This document shows positions 9,046-17,079 of a DNA stretch of 64,000 nt, piece after piece (positions within the stretch are counted from its first letter, which is position 1; each line of letters opens with the position of its first letter). The stretch covers positions 62,001 to 126,000 of the forward strand of contig JABWCD010000007.1 of the NCBI GenBank assembly GCA_013359265.1, given 5' to 3'. The notes below the pieces were generated by a model. The model did not search any database and was not told the DNA's origin. It saw only the letters and a list, made by a program, of their open reading frames with translations. The translations under genes were made by a program, and so were the position numbers. The DNA comes from Candidatus Hydrogenedentota bacterium. GTDB lineage: Bacteria; Hydrogenedentota; Hydrogenedentia; Hydrogenedentales; SLHB01.

Positions 9046-9399
9046 ATGACTACTATAGAGCTTTCCAGGCAGCAATGCGTCCCATGCCGCGGCGGCGTGC
9101 CGCCGCTTGCGGGCGCCCAACTCGCATCGATGCACCAGATGCTCGGCAACGACTGGCTCTGTGTCAACGAGCACCACCTGGAAAAGGAATACAAGTTCAA
9201 AAACTTTGTCGACGCGCTCGCGTTCACGAACAAGGTCGGCTCGATCGCCGAAGAGCAAAACCATCATCCCGATATCCTCACGACTTGGGGAAAAACCAAA
9301 GTGACCATCTGGACCCACAAGATTGACGGGCTGACCGAGAGCGATTTCATCTTCGCGGCGAAAGTCGAAGAGGCGTACAAAGCCCATGCCGTGCAGTGA
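9046..9399 (+). CDS. phhB: 4a-hydroxytetrahydrobiopterin dehydratase
   Basis: A 117-residue pterin-4a-carbinolamine dehydratase. The family recycles the 4a-hydroxy-pterin produced by aromatic amino acid hydroxylases, and in bacteria without those enzymes it also supports other pterin reactions. The signature EEQNHHPDI (residues about 69-77) includes the catalytic His pair, and the N-terminal CVPCRGG motif is typical of many bacterial members. I chose the ATG at 9046 because it gives the usual length. The 3' end overlaps the next gene by 14 bases. No aromatic amino acid hydroxylase lies in the window; the neighbours are an Fe-S scaffold and a Cys-motif protein. Confidence 0.88.
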   Translation: MTTIELSRQQCVPCRGGVPPLAGAQLASMHQMLGNDWLCVNEHHLEKEYKFKNFVDALAFTNKVGSIAEEQNHHPDILTTWGKTKVTIWTHKIDGLTESDFIFAAKVEEAYKAHAVQ

Positions 9400-9832
9400 C
9401 GTTACCGAAATCATCCACGTCGAACTCGATGCCGAGGACCGGCTCAAGGACTACTACTTCTCCAAACGCACCTGCGGCCAGGGCGTCGGCGCGGGCAACC
9501 TGCTCGCGGACCAACTGCGCGGCTGGGGCCTCGACAGAATTCTCGCGTACGACGCAGAACGGTACCTCGCGGAGTTCCCCATCGAAGACGAACTCGAAGA
9601 ATTCCTCAGCCTCAAACACTTCTTCGCAATTCAATCCGTACTCGAAGTCCTCACCGGCAAGGAACCCGGGGGAAAGGACGACCCCTGCGCTGCCGCCGAA
9701 ATCTCGTACGGGGACGGTACCTTGGTCATTGACGGACAAATTGCCGTAGACCTCGTTACCGAGAAGATCAAGGCCTGTGGCAACTGCCGCGCATGCGGCA
9801 AGAGCAAGAAAGCGAAGATTGTGTTCAATTAG
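9386..9832 (+). CDS. Unknown protein with C-terminal CxxCxxC motif
   Basis: I cannot assign this 148-residue protein. It contains RTCGQGVGAG near residue 30, a middle helical part rich in Glu and Leu, an isolated Cys in DDPCAAAE, and a C-terminal CGNCRACGK motif that looks fit for a metal or Fe-S cluster. The coding start overlaps the end of the dehydratase gene by 14 bases, so the four genes from 7863 form one tight transcription unit. The Cys pattern and the Nfu gene at the head of the cluster suggest an Fe-S client or accessory protein; this is inference. A relation to IscU/NifU was considered but the three-Cys arrangement of that family is not seen. Confidence 0.6.
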   Translation: MPCSDVTEIIHVELDAEDRLKDYYFSKRTCGQGVGAGNLLADQLRGWGLDRILAYDAERYLAEFPIEDELEEFLSLKHFFAIQSVLEVLTGKEPGGKDDPCAAAEISYGDGTLVIDGQIAVDLVTEKIKACGNCRACGKSKKAKIVFN

Positions 9833-9944
9833 CGTATTCCTTGCGCAAACTATTTGTTTACAATACGTTGTGAGCAGACCAGCCCCTGTCGTCTCGACCC
9901 GGTTTCGATTCCCCCTGCCTTCGACCGGCCACATCAAATAACGC

Positions 9945-9974
9945 TGGACAATTCTTGACAAAATAGAGTATAGT
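9945..9974 (+). promoter_or_regulatory. Candidate sigma-70-type promoter for OmpA-like gene
   Basis: TGGACA (9945-9950) and TATAGT (9969-9974) are separated by 18 bases in an AT-rich stretch upstream of the OmpA-like gene. Each box differs from consensus at one position. The match is by eye only. Confidence 0.4.
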
Positions 9975-10029
9975 GCCAGCCGCTTGCTGTTGAGGTTTGC
10001 AGTACTCAACGTCAATTGGGAGGTATCTC

Positions 10030-10641
10030 ATGACGAACCTGTATCGATTCGCGCTGGCCCTGTTCGCGGCAGTCGTACTGATGCCCGCAGCGCACGCCGC
10101 GAAATGCTGTCAACACGAAGAAATGGCCGGCAGGTGCTCCGCGTGCACCAGCCACAGATCCGGCTGCTGCGGAAAGGACGCGTGCAGTGCGCCGACCCAG
10201 TGGGCCGATCCCGCCAACGTGCACTGGGTGCACAAGGGCGTGTCGTTCGGTAACTACATGAAGATGGCCAAAGCGGAACCCCCCGCGGTTGCCGCCGCGC
10301 CGCCCAGCCTCGGGCCCATTTACTTCGATTTCGACAAGGCGCACCTGCGGCCCGAGAGCGTCGAGGTTTGCCACCAGCTTGCGGCGTACCTCAAGGCCCA
10401 CCCCGGCCAATCAGTCACCATCGAAGGCAACTGCTGCGATATCGGCACAAACGCCTACAACAAGAAGCTGGTCGCGCGCCGCGCGCAGACCGTGAAGAAG
10501 TTCCTCGTCGAAAACGGCATTGCGGCAAAACGAATCAAGACGGTCAGCTACGGCGAGGAGCGCCCCAAACATGGAACGGACCGGCGCGAACTGAACCGCC
10601 GCGACGACTTCGTCGTCCACCTGCACGAAGCGCCGAAGTAA
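10030..10641 (+). CDS. Cys-rich OmpA/Pal-like envelope protein
   Basis: A 203-residue exported protein. A signal peptide (1-23) is followed by a short region with seven Cys and two His (Cys 26, 27, 36, 39, 46, 47, 52), then a Pro/Ala linker and an OmpA C-terminal domain (about 95-200) that starts IYFDFDKAHLRPES. This domain normally binds peptidoglycan through a GHTDxxG motif. Here the position reads GNCCDIGTNAYN, keeping the Asp and Gly but replacing His-Thr by Cys-Cys. The RRA motif before the last helix is kept. The N-terminal Cys cluster could bind metal or form disulfides. GGGAGG lies eight bases before the ATG. The gene stands alone with its own promoter candidate. Confidence 0.78.
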   Translation: MTNLYRFALALFAAVVLMPAAHAAKCCQHEEMAGRCSACTSHRSGCCGKDACSAPTQWADPANVHWVHKGVSFGNYMKMAKAEPPAVAAAPPSLGPIYFDFDKAHLRPESVEVCHQLAAYLKAHPGQSVTIEGNCCDIGTNAYNKKLVARRAQTVKKFLVENGIAAKRIKTVSYGEERPKHGTDRRELNRRDDFVVHLHEAPK

Positions 10642-10658
10642 CCCTTGACCCGACATAG

Positions 10659-10676
10659 CATGGCCCACGGGCCGTG
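10659..10676. terminator. Possible bidirectional terminator hairpin
   Basis: Between two convergent genes, an imperfect palindrome has GGCCC pairing with GGGCC over a two-base loop, with extra CA/TG pairs outside. There is no clear T-tract on either side, so the call is weak. Confidence 0.3.
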
Positions 10677-10729
10677 ATGTTGTGGCGCGGCCCTGGAATC
10701 GGGACCCGCGCCGCGCTACTTTTGCCGCA

Positions 10730-11539
10730 TTATTTGCTTCGTACGACGATGCGAAAACCGTAGTCGCCGTAATGTCCGTCGGGGCCCATGCCGCCGCGAT
10801 ATGCCGAGCGGCACACCATCGAGTTGTTGTACCAGCTTCCGCCGCGCACGGTCCGCTGCGTTGAGCCCGAAACCACCCAGGCCGAGCCGTCCACCGGCGC
10901 GCCGTTGTACGTCGACTGGAACGTGTCCTGCACCCATTCCCACACGTTCCCGCTCATGTCGAACAGGTGCCACTCGTTGCCCTTTTTCAGACCGGCGGGA
11001 TTCGTTTCGCCGCCGCTGTTCATTTGGAACCACGCGAAGCGATCGATCTTTTTGGTCTTGTTGTCTTCGCCCCAATAGAACCGCGTCATCGTGCCGGCGC
11101 GGCACGCATACTCCCATTCCGCTTCGCTTGGGAGCCGGAAGTGGCGCTTCGGATTGGCCGCATTCAATTCGTCGATGAAGTCCTGCGCGTCGTACCACGA
11201 CACGTTGTCCACCGGCCGATCGTCCGCGTTCGGATAACCGGCCCCCTGGTGGAAAGACGGATTGAATCCCATCACATCCTTCCACTGCTTCTGCGTCACC
11301 TCGAACTTCGAAATCCAAAACCCTTTTGCGAACGTGACCGTGTGCGCGGGGTCCTCGCTCGGCAGGCTTCCGCTTTCGCCCAAGTGGCGCCCCATCGTGA
11401 ACGCGCCGGCGGGACACCAGACAAACCGGATGCCCGCAAAGGTCTTTTGGTCTCCCGGTTCGGGTGGCGACGCCCCGGCTGACACTGCGATTAGACCGGA
11501 GACAATCGAGGCAATCAGACATGACACTTGCGATCTCAT
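10730..11539 (-). CDS. SUMF1/FGE-fold protein, secreted, lacking FGE catalytic Cys
   Basis: A 269-residue protein with a signal peptide (about 1-23) and a complete formylglycine-generating-enzyme (SUMF1) fold: FTMGRH near the start, FEVTQKQWKDVMG, RLPSEAEWEYACRAG, FDMSGNVWEW and a C-terminal RGGSW segment. In true formylglycine-generating enzymes the active site has two Cys, in FLC and YC contexts. Here the segment reads RGGSWYNNSMVCRSAYRGG, so the first Cys is Asn and only one Cys remains. Sulfatase activation is therefore unlikely; most such proteins are of unknown or binding function. I start it at MRSQVSC because GGGGGA precedes that ATG. A longer start exists 42 bases upstream. Confidence 0.8.
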   Translation of the reverse strand: MRSQVSCLIASIVSGLIAVSAGASPPEPGDQKTFAGIRFVWCPAGAFTMGRHLGESGSLPSEDPAHTVTFAKGFWISKFEVTQKQWKDVMGFNPSFHQGAGYPNADDRPVDNVSWYDAQDFIDELNAANPKRHFRLPSEAEWEYACRAGTMTRFYWGEDNKTKKIDRFAWFQMNSGGETNPAGLKKGNEWHLFDMSGNVWEWVQDTFQSTYNGAPVDGSAWVVSGSTQRTVRGGSWYNNSMVCRSAYRGGMGPDGHYGDYGFRIVVRSK

Positions 11540-11787
11540 GGCGTTTCCCCCAAGAGCTTCGCATCGCGCCGCCGTGCACATGCCCCCGCAAACGCGGTCG
11601 GCAAATGCGATGTTCCCAACTATTCTCTTCCATTAGTTTATCACGCGATGGCGAACTTTGAGCGGTTTGTTTGACGAAAACATGCGCGCAATTGTCAGAT
11701 TAAGACAGATGCCCGCCGCCGCCTTGCCGAGGGTAATGCGGTGCCGTTAGAATTTCCGCGGCTGACAAGCTTTGAGGGGTGATCGGT

Positions 11788-13476
11788 TTGCTGCGCGGAT
11801 ACTTGGTGTGCAAGAAGAACGGCGACGGGACGCGGCGCGTGCCGGTAGGCACGTCGATCACCCTGGGCCGTTCCGTCGAATGCGGGTGCGTGGTGGACGA
11901 CGCGGCCGCCTCGCGGCGGCACGTGCGCATTTCGGTCGAAGGCGACCGCTTCCTCTGGAAAGACCTCAACAGCACGAACGGCACGCAACTCAACGGCACG
12001 CCCATGCTCGAAGGCGTGCTGAAGAACGGCGACAAACTCCAGATCGGCGAAACCGTCATCGGGTTCGAGATAGAAGAGTACGTTGAAGAGCAGGAAGAAG
12101 GGGGCGCGACGACCACCTTCACCGAGACCATCGCGAATTGGCAAAAGTCCGGCCCGCACGAACCCAAAGAGGAACGCTCCGAAAACCTCCTCCGCGCCGT
12201 GTATACGGTGATGAACGAGATTTCGTCGAACTACGAGCCGTGCCCCCTGCTCGATCACATTCTCAAGACGACAATGAAGGCGATCGACGCCCAGCGCGGC
12301 GCGATCGTCTTCGCGTCCGAAGAAGGCAAAGGGCTTGAACCATGCCCCATTTGCCGCAAGTATCACGTGATCGCGCGCGGCAAGGTGCAACATGTCGGCG
12401 AGCGCGACTTTCACATCAGCGAGACCGTCGCGCAGCGCGTCATCAAGAAAGGCGAGAGCCTGCTCTATCAGGACACGGACCGCGACAGCGAATTCAACGT
12501 CAGCGAAAGCATCCGCTCGCTCAAGCTGCGCTCGATCATTTGCGCGCCGCTGCGCGGCAAGTTCGGCATCTTCGGAATCCTCTACGTCGACAGTGACAGC
12601 CCGAGGCACCAGTACACGCACGAGGACATGCTGCTCAGCACCGCCGTCGGGAACAGCGCGGGCCTGGCGCTCGAGAACGCGCGCATGCACAGTCAGATTG
12701 TCGAGAAGCACCGGACCGATTCCGAAATCCAGCACGCGTGGCAAATTCAGCAGGGCTTCCTTATCAACGACTGGCCCAACGAGGACCCGCGTTTCCAGGT
12801 CTACGGCGACACGCGCCCCGCGAAAACGGTGGGCGGCGATTTCTACGACTTTGTGTGTCCCGACGAAAACCACGTGGGCATCCTCATCGGCGATGTCAGC
12901 GGCAAGGGCGTGCCCGCGGCGCTGACCATGGCGCAGTTGCTCGCCGAGTTCCGCTTGTGCGCGCGCGACTGTTTCTCGCCGTCGCGCGTGTTCACCGATC
13001 TCAACCGGACGATGTGCAAGCAGGGCGTGCGCGGCACGTTCTGCACGATGAGCTACGTCATCCTGAATCTGGAAAGCGGGCGCGTGCTGTGCGCCAGCGC
13101 GGGCCATCATCCCGCGATGGCGGTCGGCAAGGGCGATCTGCGCATCTTCGGGAACGCCACGGGCCCGCCGGTCGGAGTGATGCCGGACAATCCCTGGACC
13201 GATACCGACGCGAAATTGAAACTCGGTGAAACGCTGGTGCTGTACACCGATGGGATCGTCGAAGCGCGCGCGCCCCATACGCGCTCCGGGCGATCGCCGT
13301 TGCCCGACGAATTTGGCGCGGAAAACCTCGCGCGTGCCGCCGCCGGGCAATACGCCGCCACGCCGCGCGAGATGGTCGAAGCGATCAACAAGGAGGTCCG
13401 CGAGTACTGCGCCCCCGCCGCGCCGCACGACGACTGCACGATGATCGCCCTCAAATACCTCGTGGACCCGTCATGA
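11788..13476 (+). CDS. FHA-GAF-SpoIIE family protein phosphatase
   Basis: A 562-residue signalling phosphatase. Domains in order: FHA (about 1-90, with LGRS, SRRHVRI and NSTNGT motifs that bind phosphothreonine peptides), a GAF sensor domain (about 125-285, containing CPICRKYH), and a PP2C-like SpoIIE/RsbU phosphatase (about 310-560) with metal-ligand motifs VGGDFYDF, GDVSGKGVPAAL and the final DDCTM. The family dephosphorylates STAS antagonists such as SpoIIAA/RsbV. The GTG at 11779 has no room for a ribosome site. The TTG at 11788 has GAGGGG eight bases upstream, so I prefer it. The stop overlaps the kinase start (ATGA), and the STAS gene follows: a complete partner-switching set. Confidence 0.85.
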   Translation: MLRGYLVCKKNGDGTRRVPVGTSITLGRSVECGCVVDDAAASRRHVRISVEGDRFLWKDLNSTNGTQLNGTPMLEGVLKNGDKLQIGETVIGFEIEEYVEEQEEGGATTTFTETIANWQKSGPHEPKEERSENLLRAVYTVMNEISSNYEPCPLLDHILKTTMKAIDAQRGAIVFASEEGKGLEPCPICRKYHVIARGKVQHVGERDFHISETVAQRVIKKGESLLYQDTDRDSEFNVSESIRSLKLRSIICAPLRGKFGIFGILYVDSDSPRHQYTHEDMLLSTAVGNSAGLALENARMHSQIVEKHRTDSEIQHAWQIQQGFLINDWPNEDPRFQVYGDTRPAKTVGGDFYDFVCPDENHVGILIGDVSGKGVPAALTMAQLLAEFRLCARDCFSPSRVFTDLNRTMCKQGVRGTFCTMSYVILNLESGRVLCASAGHHPAMAVGKGDLRIFGNATGPPVGVMPDNPWTDTDAKLKLGETLVLYTDGIVEARAPHTRSGRSPLPDEFGAENLARAAAGQYAATPREMVEAINKEVREYCAPAAPHDDCTMIALKYLVDPS

Positions 13477-13910
13477 AGCAGGACGATATACATATCGACC
13501 TGGTATCCGACCCGCGGCTGCTCGCGTCCGTGCGCGGGCTGGTGCGCACCTATCTCGTGAACGAAGGGTTTTCGAGCGAACGTGCGGGCGAAATCGTTTT
13601 GGCGGTCGACGAAGCGTGCACCAACGCGATGCGTCATTCGTATGGGGGAAAGGGCGAGGGACGGTTGCGACTGACCGTCCGCCTGCACGACGGCGCCATC
13701 GAGTTCATCCTGAAGGACCGGGGTGTGCCGGTCGCGCCTGAAAAGTGCGAGCGCAAAGAACTCGCCGCCCCCGCGCCCGACGCGCTGACCCCCGGCGGGC
13801 TGGGCGTTCAACTAATGTATTCGGTGTTCGACGATGTGAAGTTCAGTCCCGGCAAGAAAGCCGGCAACCGCGTGGTCATGCGAATCAAACGGCCCGACAA
13901 AGAAAAGTAG
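13473..13910 (+). CDS. RsbW/SpoIIAB-like serine kinase (anti-sigma type)
   Basis: A 145-residue GHKL ATPase of the anti-sigma factor kinase type. The N box reads DEACTNAMRHS (residues 46-56), the G1 box DRGVPV (82-87) and the G2 box GGLGVQL (108-114), so the ATP site is intact. In partner-switching systems this kinase phosphorylates the STAS antagonist on a Ser and holds back a sigma factor or another target. It starts inside the stop codon of the phosphatase gene and ends 19 bases before the STAS gene. No sigma factor gene is nearby; the genes that follow are for Mla lipid transport. Confidence 0.85.
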   Translation: MKQDDIHIDLVSDPRLLASVRGLVRTYLVNEGFSSERAGEIVLAVDEACTNAMRHSYGGKGEGRLRLTVRLHDGAIEFILKDRGVPVAPEKCERKELAAPAPDALTPGGLGVQLMYSVFDDVKFSPGKKAGNRVVMRIKRPDKEK

Positions 13911-13929
13911 CACTAGCGAGGACCAGTCG

Positions 13930-14238
13930 ATGGCGATGGAACTTTCGAAATCGGACAAAGACGGCACGTACACCATTTCGGTAACGGGCGAGATCGACTT
14001 GTACAGTTCGCCGGACTTGCGCAGCGCCATCACCAAAGCGATACCCGCCGCGGCCTCCGCGTTGCGCATCGATCTCAGCGCCGTCGAGTACATGGACAGC
14101 TCGGGCGTGGCGACGCTGGTCGAGGGGCTGCGCGCGTGCATGGAGCGCAGCGTGGCGTTCGTGCTGCACAAACCGTCGCAGCCCGTGCTCAAGGTGTTGC
14201 AGTTGTCGCGGCTCGACACGGTGTTTACGATCAAGTGA
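13930..14238 (+). CDS. STAS-domain anti-sigma antagonist / possible MlaB equivalent
   Basis: A 102-residue single STAS domain. The conserved loop reads YMDSSGVATL; Ser58 takes the place of the phosphorylated Ser of SpoIIAA. It lies third in the partner-switching set (phosphatase, kinase, antagonist) and 46 bases before mlaE. In the Mla transporter the cytoplasmic subunit MlaB is also a STAS protein, and no other mlaB-like gene is present here. The protein could serve either role, or both. An in-frame ATG two codons downstream is an alternative start; a GAGGA sits upstream of the first. Confidence 0.85.
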   Translation: MAMELSKSDKDGTYTISVTGEIDLYSSPDLRSAITKAIPAAASALRIDLSAVEYMDSSGVATLVEGLRACMERSVAFVLHKPSQPVLKVLQLSRLDTVFTIK

Positions 14239-14284
14239 CCCACACGCGGCGGGCGGACCTGTGGCGATCCGGTCGGGGGAATGA

Positions 14285-15082
14285 ATGGACGCGCTGACCT
14301 ACGTATTCGGCTTCACGGGGCGAGTCACACTCAACTCGCTCTACGCCGTCGCGCGTGTGTGCGTGCTGCTGTCGGACACCGCGAACTGGACCTTCTTCCA
14401 GCCCCTGCGGGGAAGGGGGATTCGGCTGCGCAGCGCCGTCGAACACTTCGTGCAATTCGGCGTCAATTCCCTTCCCATCGTCGGGCTCATCTGCTTCCTC
14501 ATCGGCGGAATCATGGCGATGCAGTCCGTGTACCTGCTGCGCGCGTTCGGCGCCACGCAGTACGTCGCGAACCTTGTCGGCGTCATCGCCATCCGGGAAC
14601 TCGCCCCCCTGATGACCGCGATCCTGCTCACGGGCCGAAGCGGCTCCGCGATCACGGCGGAAATCGGTACGATGAAAGTGTCGGAGGAAATCGACGCACT
14701 CGAGGTCATGGGTGTAAACCCGACCAAGCACCTCGTCGTCCCGAAGTTCCTCGCGATGTTGTTCGCGATTCCATGCCTGACGATGCTCGGCGCGCTCATC
14801 ATGATTTTCGGCGGGTTCGCCGTCACCGTGTGGGTCGTCGGCATCGAACCGGACGTCTATATTCACAACACGATCAAATCGATTAAGATGCGCGATTTCG
14901 CGACCGGTATGTCGAAGAGTGTGTTCTTCGCGATCGTCATTTGTCTCGTCGGCGTCTACCGCGGTTTCCAGGTCGAAGGCGGCGCGGAAGGCGTGGGCCG
15001 TATGACCACTTCATCCGTGGTGACCTCGATTTTTCTGATAATCTTTGTTGACCTGATCTTCACATACTTGTTCTTCTTCTAA
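14285..15082 (+). CDS. mlaE: MlaE family ABC permease
   Basis: A 265-residue integral membrane permease of the MlaE family, the inner-membrane channel of phospholipid/MCE transporters. After an amphipathic start it shows the typical order: helix with LICFLIGGIMAMQ, the ELAPLMTAILLTGRSGSA loop, EIGTMKVSEEIDALEVMG (the coupling region that contacts the ATPase), VVPKFLAML, and two C-terminal helices ending in Phe. It acts with MlaF (next gene), the MCE protein MlaD and the auxiliary lipoprotein. The stop is followed at once by a 24-bp palindrome before mlaF. Confidence 0.92.
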   Translation: MDALTYVFGFTGRVTLNSLYAVARVCVLLSDTANWTFFQPLRGRGIRLRSAVEHFVQFGVNSLPIVGLICFLIGGIMAMQSVYLLRAFGATQYVANLVGVIAIRELAPLMTAILLTGRSGSAITAEIGTMKVSEEIDALEVMGVNPTKHLVVPKFLAMLFAIPCLTMLGALIMIFGGFAVTVWVVGIEPDVYIHNTIKSIKMRDFATGMSKSVFFAIVICLVGVYRGFQVEGGAEGVGRMTTSSVVTSIFLIIFVDLIFTYLFFF

Positions 15083-15088
15083 TCGGAC

Positions 15089-15112
15089 CCATGGGCCGCA
15101 TGCGGCCCATGG
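15089..15112. promoter_or_regulatory. 24-bp perfect palindrome between mlaE and mlaF
   Basis: CCATGGGCCGCA followed by its exact reverse complement, with no spacer. In RNA only a hairpin with an open tip is possible; in DNA it is an ideal dimer site. It lies 6 bases after the mlaE stop and 15 bases before the mlaF start. It may be an operator, or a stem that limits or protects the downstream message. Confidence 0.6.
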
Positions 15113-15127
15113 CGCCGCGTGAGGCAT

Positions 15128-15931
15128 ATGAGCGAAAAGAACGGCCCCATCATCGAAGTGCGCGACCTCGTCGTGAAGTACGGCGATCGCACGGTGCTGG
15201 ACAACATCAACTTCACCATCAACCGCGGCGAGATATTCGTCATCCTCGGGGGAAGCGGCTGCGGCAAGAGCACGCTCCTGCGCAATCTGGTTGGGCTTAT
15301 GCGCCCGCATTCCGGGCAGATTCTGTTCAACGGCGAAGATATCGCCGCCATGTCGGATGCCGGACGCGTCGAGGTGCGCAAGAAGCTGGGCATGTGCTTC
15401 CAAGGTTCCGCGCTCTTCAATTCGATGAGCATCGGCGACAACGTCGCCCTGCCATTGCGCGAACACACCAAGCTCGAAGAATCGACGATCGAGATCATGA
15501 CCAAAATCAAGCTGGAACTCGTCGGCCTCGGCCAGTTCGGCGATTACCTGCCATCCGAAATCAGCGGCGGGATGAAGAAGCGCGCGGGCCTCGCGCGCGC
15601 CATGGCGATGGACCCGGAAGTCATCTTCTACGACGAGCCCTCCGCGGGCCTCGATCCGATTGTCGCCGCGGGCCTCGACGCGCTGATCCGCAAGATGCAG
15701 AGCACGTTTAACCTCACGAGCGTGGTCGTGACCCACGAGATGGCCAGCGTGAGGCTCATCGCCGACCGCGTCTTGATGCTGCTCGCGGGCAAAGTCGTCG
15801 GCTATGGCAAACTCGACGATCTGCAACAGTCGGACCATCCCTTTGTCCGCCAGTTCTTCGATCGCCGGCCGGACGACGAATCCGACAACCGCGATGACTA
15901 CATCCGCAGCCTGACCGGCAAGGAATCGTGA
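15128..15931 (+). CDS. mlaF: MlaF family ABC transporter ATPase
   Basis: A 267-residue ATPase. Walker A is GGSGCGKST, the signature ISGGMKKRAGLARA has the MKKR form typical of MlaF/Mce ATPases, and Walker B is VIFYDEPSAGLDP; the H-loop His is in VVVTHEM. It powers lipid movement through MlaE. I prefer the ATG at 15128 (MSEKNGP) over the GTG three codons upstream, since the bases GTGAGG then serve as ribosome binding site. The C-terminal tail is acidic and ends in GKES. Confidence 0.92.
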   Translation: MSEKNGPIIEVRDLVVKYGDRTVLDNINFTINRGEIFVILGGSGCGKSTLLRNLVGLMRPHSGQILFNGEDIAAMSDAGRVEVRKKLGMCFQGSALFNSMSIGDNVALPLREHTKLEESTIEIMTKIKLELVGLGQFGDYLPSEISGGMKKRAGLARAMAMDPEVIFYDEPSAGLDPIVAAGLDALIRKMQSTFNLTSVVVTHEMASVRLIADRVLMLLAGKVVGYGKLDDLQQSDHPFVRQFFDRRPDDESDNRDDYIRSLTGKES

Positions 15932-16005
15932 ACCGTGCGGATTGGCGATACCCACCGGCACATGGTTTATACTCGCCCCTTTCGTACTGACTAAACGCTA
16001 CGTTC

Positions 16006-17079
16006 ATGCCCGCAAAAAAACATAACTTCACTGTCACCGAGATCAAGGCCGGGATCATGGTCATTGCCGCCGGTCTTGTGTTTGCGGGCTTTGCCGCCGC
16101 GATTGCGGGCTACTGGCCCGAGAAATCGCAGAATGTATATGTCTGCTTCTTCAAAGACACGCTCGGCCTGAATGTCGGGGCGGACGTGCGGTTTGGCGGG
16201 GTCAAGGTGGGCCGCGTGCGCTCCATCGCCCCGGACACGTCGCACACGCCCGCGCCATCGACCGGCGCCGCTCCCGGCGGGCAGGAGACGGAAGATGAGG
16301 CCGCGGCAATGATTCAGGCGCCAATCATCCGTGTCGAAGCCGCCGTCGAACCCGGCATCCCGATCAACGAACGAAGCATCGTCTTCATCGGCCAGACGAC
16401 GCTCACGGCGGAGAAGCACCTCGAAATTACGACGGGCCTTCCGCAAACCCGTCTCCTCGCCGCGGGTGACGAGATTCCCGTCGGCATTGGCGGCGGCCTG
16501 TTCGATCAGATTGGTTCAATCGCCATGAGTGTCGAGTCGGCTATCGAAAGCGTGAAGGCGTTGTTGGGCGTTGAGCAGGCCATGATCGATTCTCCCGAGG
16601 GCAAGCTCGACACCACGCTCGTGACCATGCTGCGCGGTGTCGAACAAACCGTCCGCGAAAGCCAGGGGCTTGTCGGCGACGCGCGCAATATCATGGGCCA
16701 GTACCGCGGCGATATCGGCACGGTCATCAACGAAATCATCAAGATCGAGACCAACGCCAACGCGCTGGTCGCCGAAATCAACGGCCTTGTCGCGGAGAAC
16801 CGGCCGGACATTCAGAGTGCCATTCAGCAGGTACCGGCGCTGCTCTCGCGCGTAGACGGTCTCGCAGGCGATCTGGAACTTATCGCGGCGGGACTGCAGC
16901 GCACCCTCGAAACGGCCGAAGGCGCCATCGAAAGCAATCGGCCCGCAATCGAGGAAACGATTCTCGATCTGCGCGACACCGTCGGTCATTTGAAGACCTT
17001 CTCGCGCAATCTGGCGGAGCAGCCGGAATCGGTATTGTGGGGCAAGAGCACGAAAGAACGCGGGGGCCAGAAGAAATGA
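16006..17079 (+). CDS. mlaD: MCE domain protein (MlaD family)
   Basis: A 357-residue periplasmic protein anchored by one N-terminal helix (about residues 14-36). The MCE domain (about 42-150) contains the VGADVRFGGVKVGRV motif and FIGQTTLTAEKHLEI. It is interrupted near residues 80-105 by a low-complexity insert rich in Pro, Gly, Glu and Ala. The long C-terminal region (170-340) is helical with many Glu/Gln/Ile heptads, similar to needle-forming MCE proteins that can bridge the periplasm. MCE rings bind lipids between inner and outer membrane. The stop overlaps the next gene by ATGA. Confidence 0.9.
   Translation: MPAKKHNFTVTEIKAGIMVIAAGLVFAGFAAAIAGYWPEKSQNVYVCFFKDTLGLNVGADVRFGGVKVGRVRSIAPDTSHTPAPSTGAAPGGQETEDEAAAMIQAPIIRVEAAVEPGIPINERSIVFIGQTTLTAEKHLEITTGLPQTRLLAAGDEIPVGIGGGLFDQIGSIAMSVESAIESVKALLGVEQAMIDSPEGKLDTTLVTMLRGVEQTVRESQGLVGDARNIMGQYRGDIGTVINEIIKIETNANALVAEINGLVAENRPDIQSAIQQVPALLSRVDGLAGDLELIAAGLQRTLETAEGAIESNRPAIEETILDLRDTVGHLKTFSRNLAEQPESVLWGKSTKERGGQKK

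Noticed and set aside
9386-9832. IscU/NifU N-terminal domain
   Set aside because: Only one CG motif fits; the three Cys and LPPVK-like segment of IscU are missing.
11695-13428. Long open frame (577 aa) on the minus strand opposite the FHA-SpoIIE gene
   Set aside because: The plus strand encodes a clear FHA-GAF-SpoIIE protein; the minus frame has no motif.
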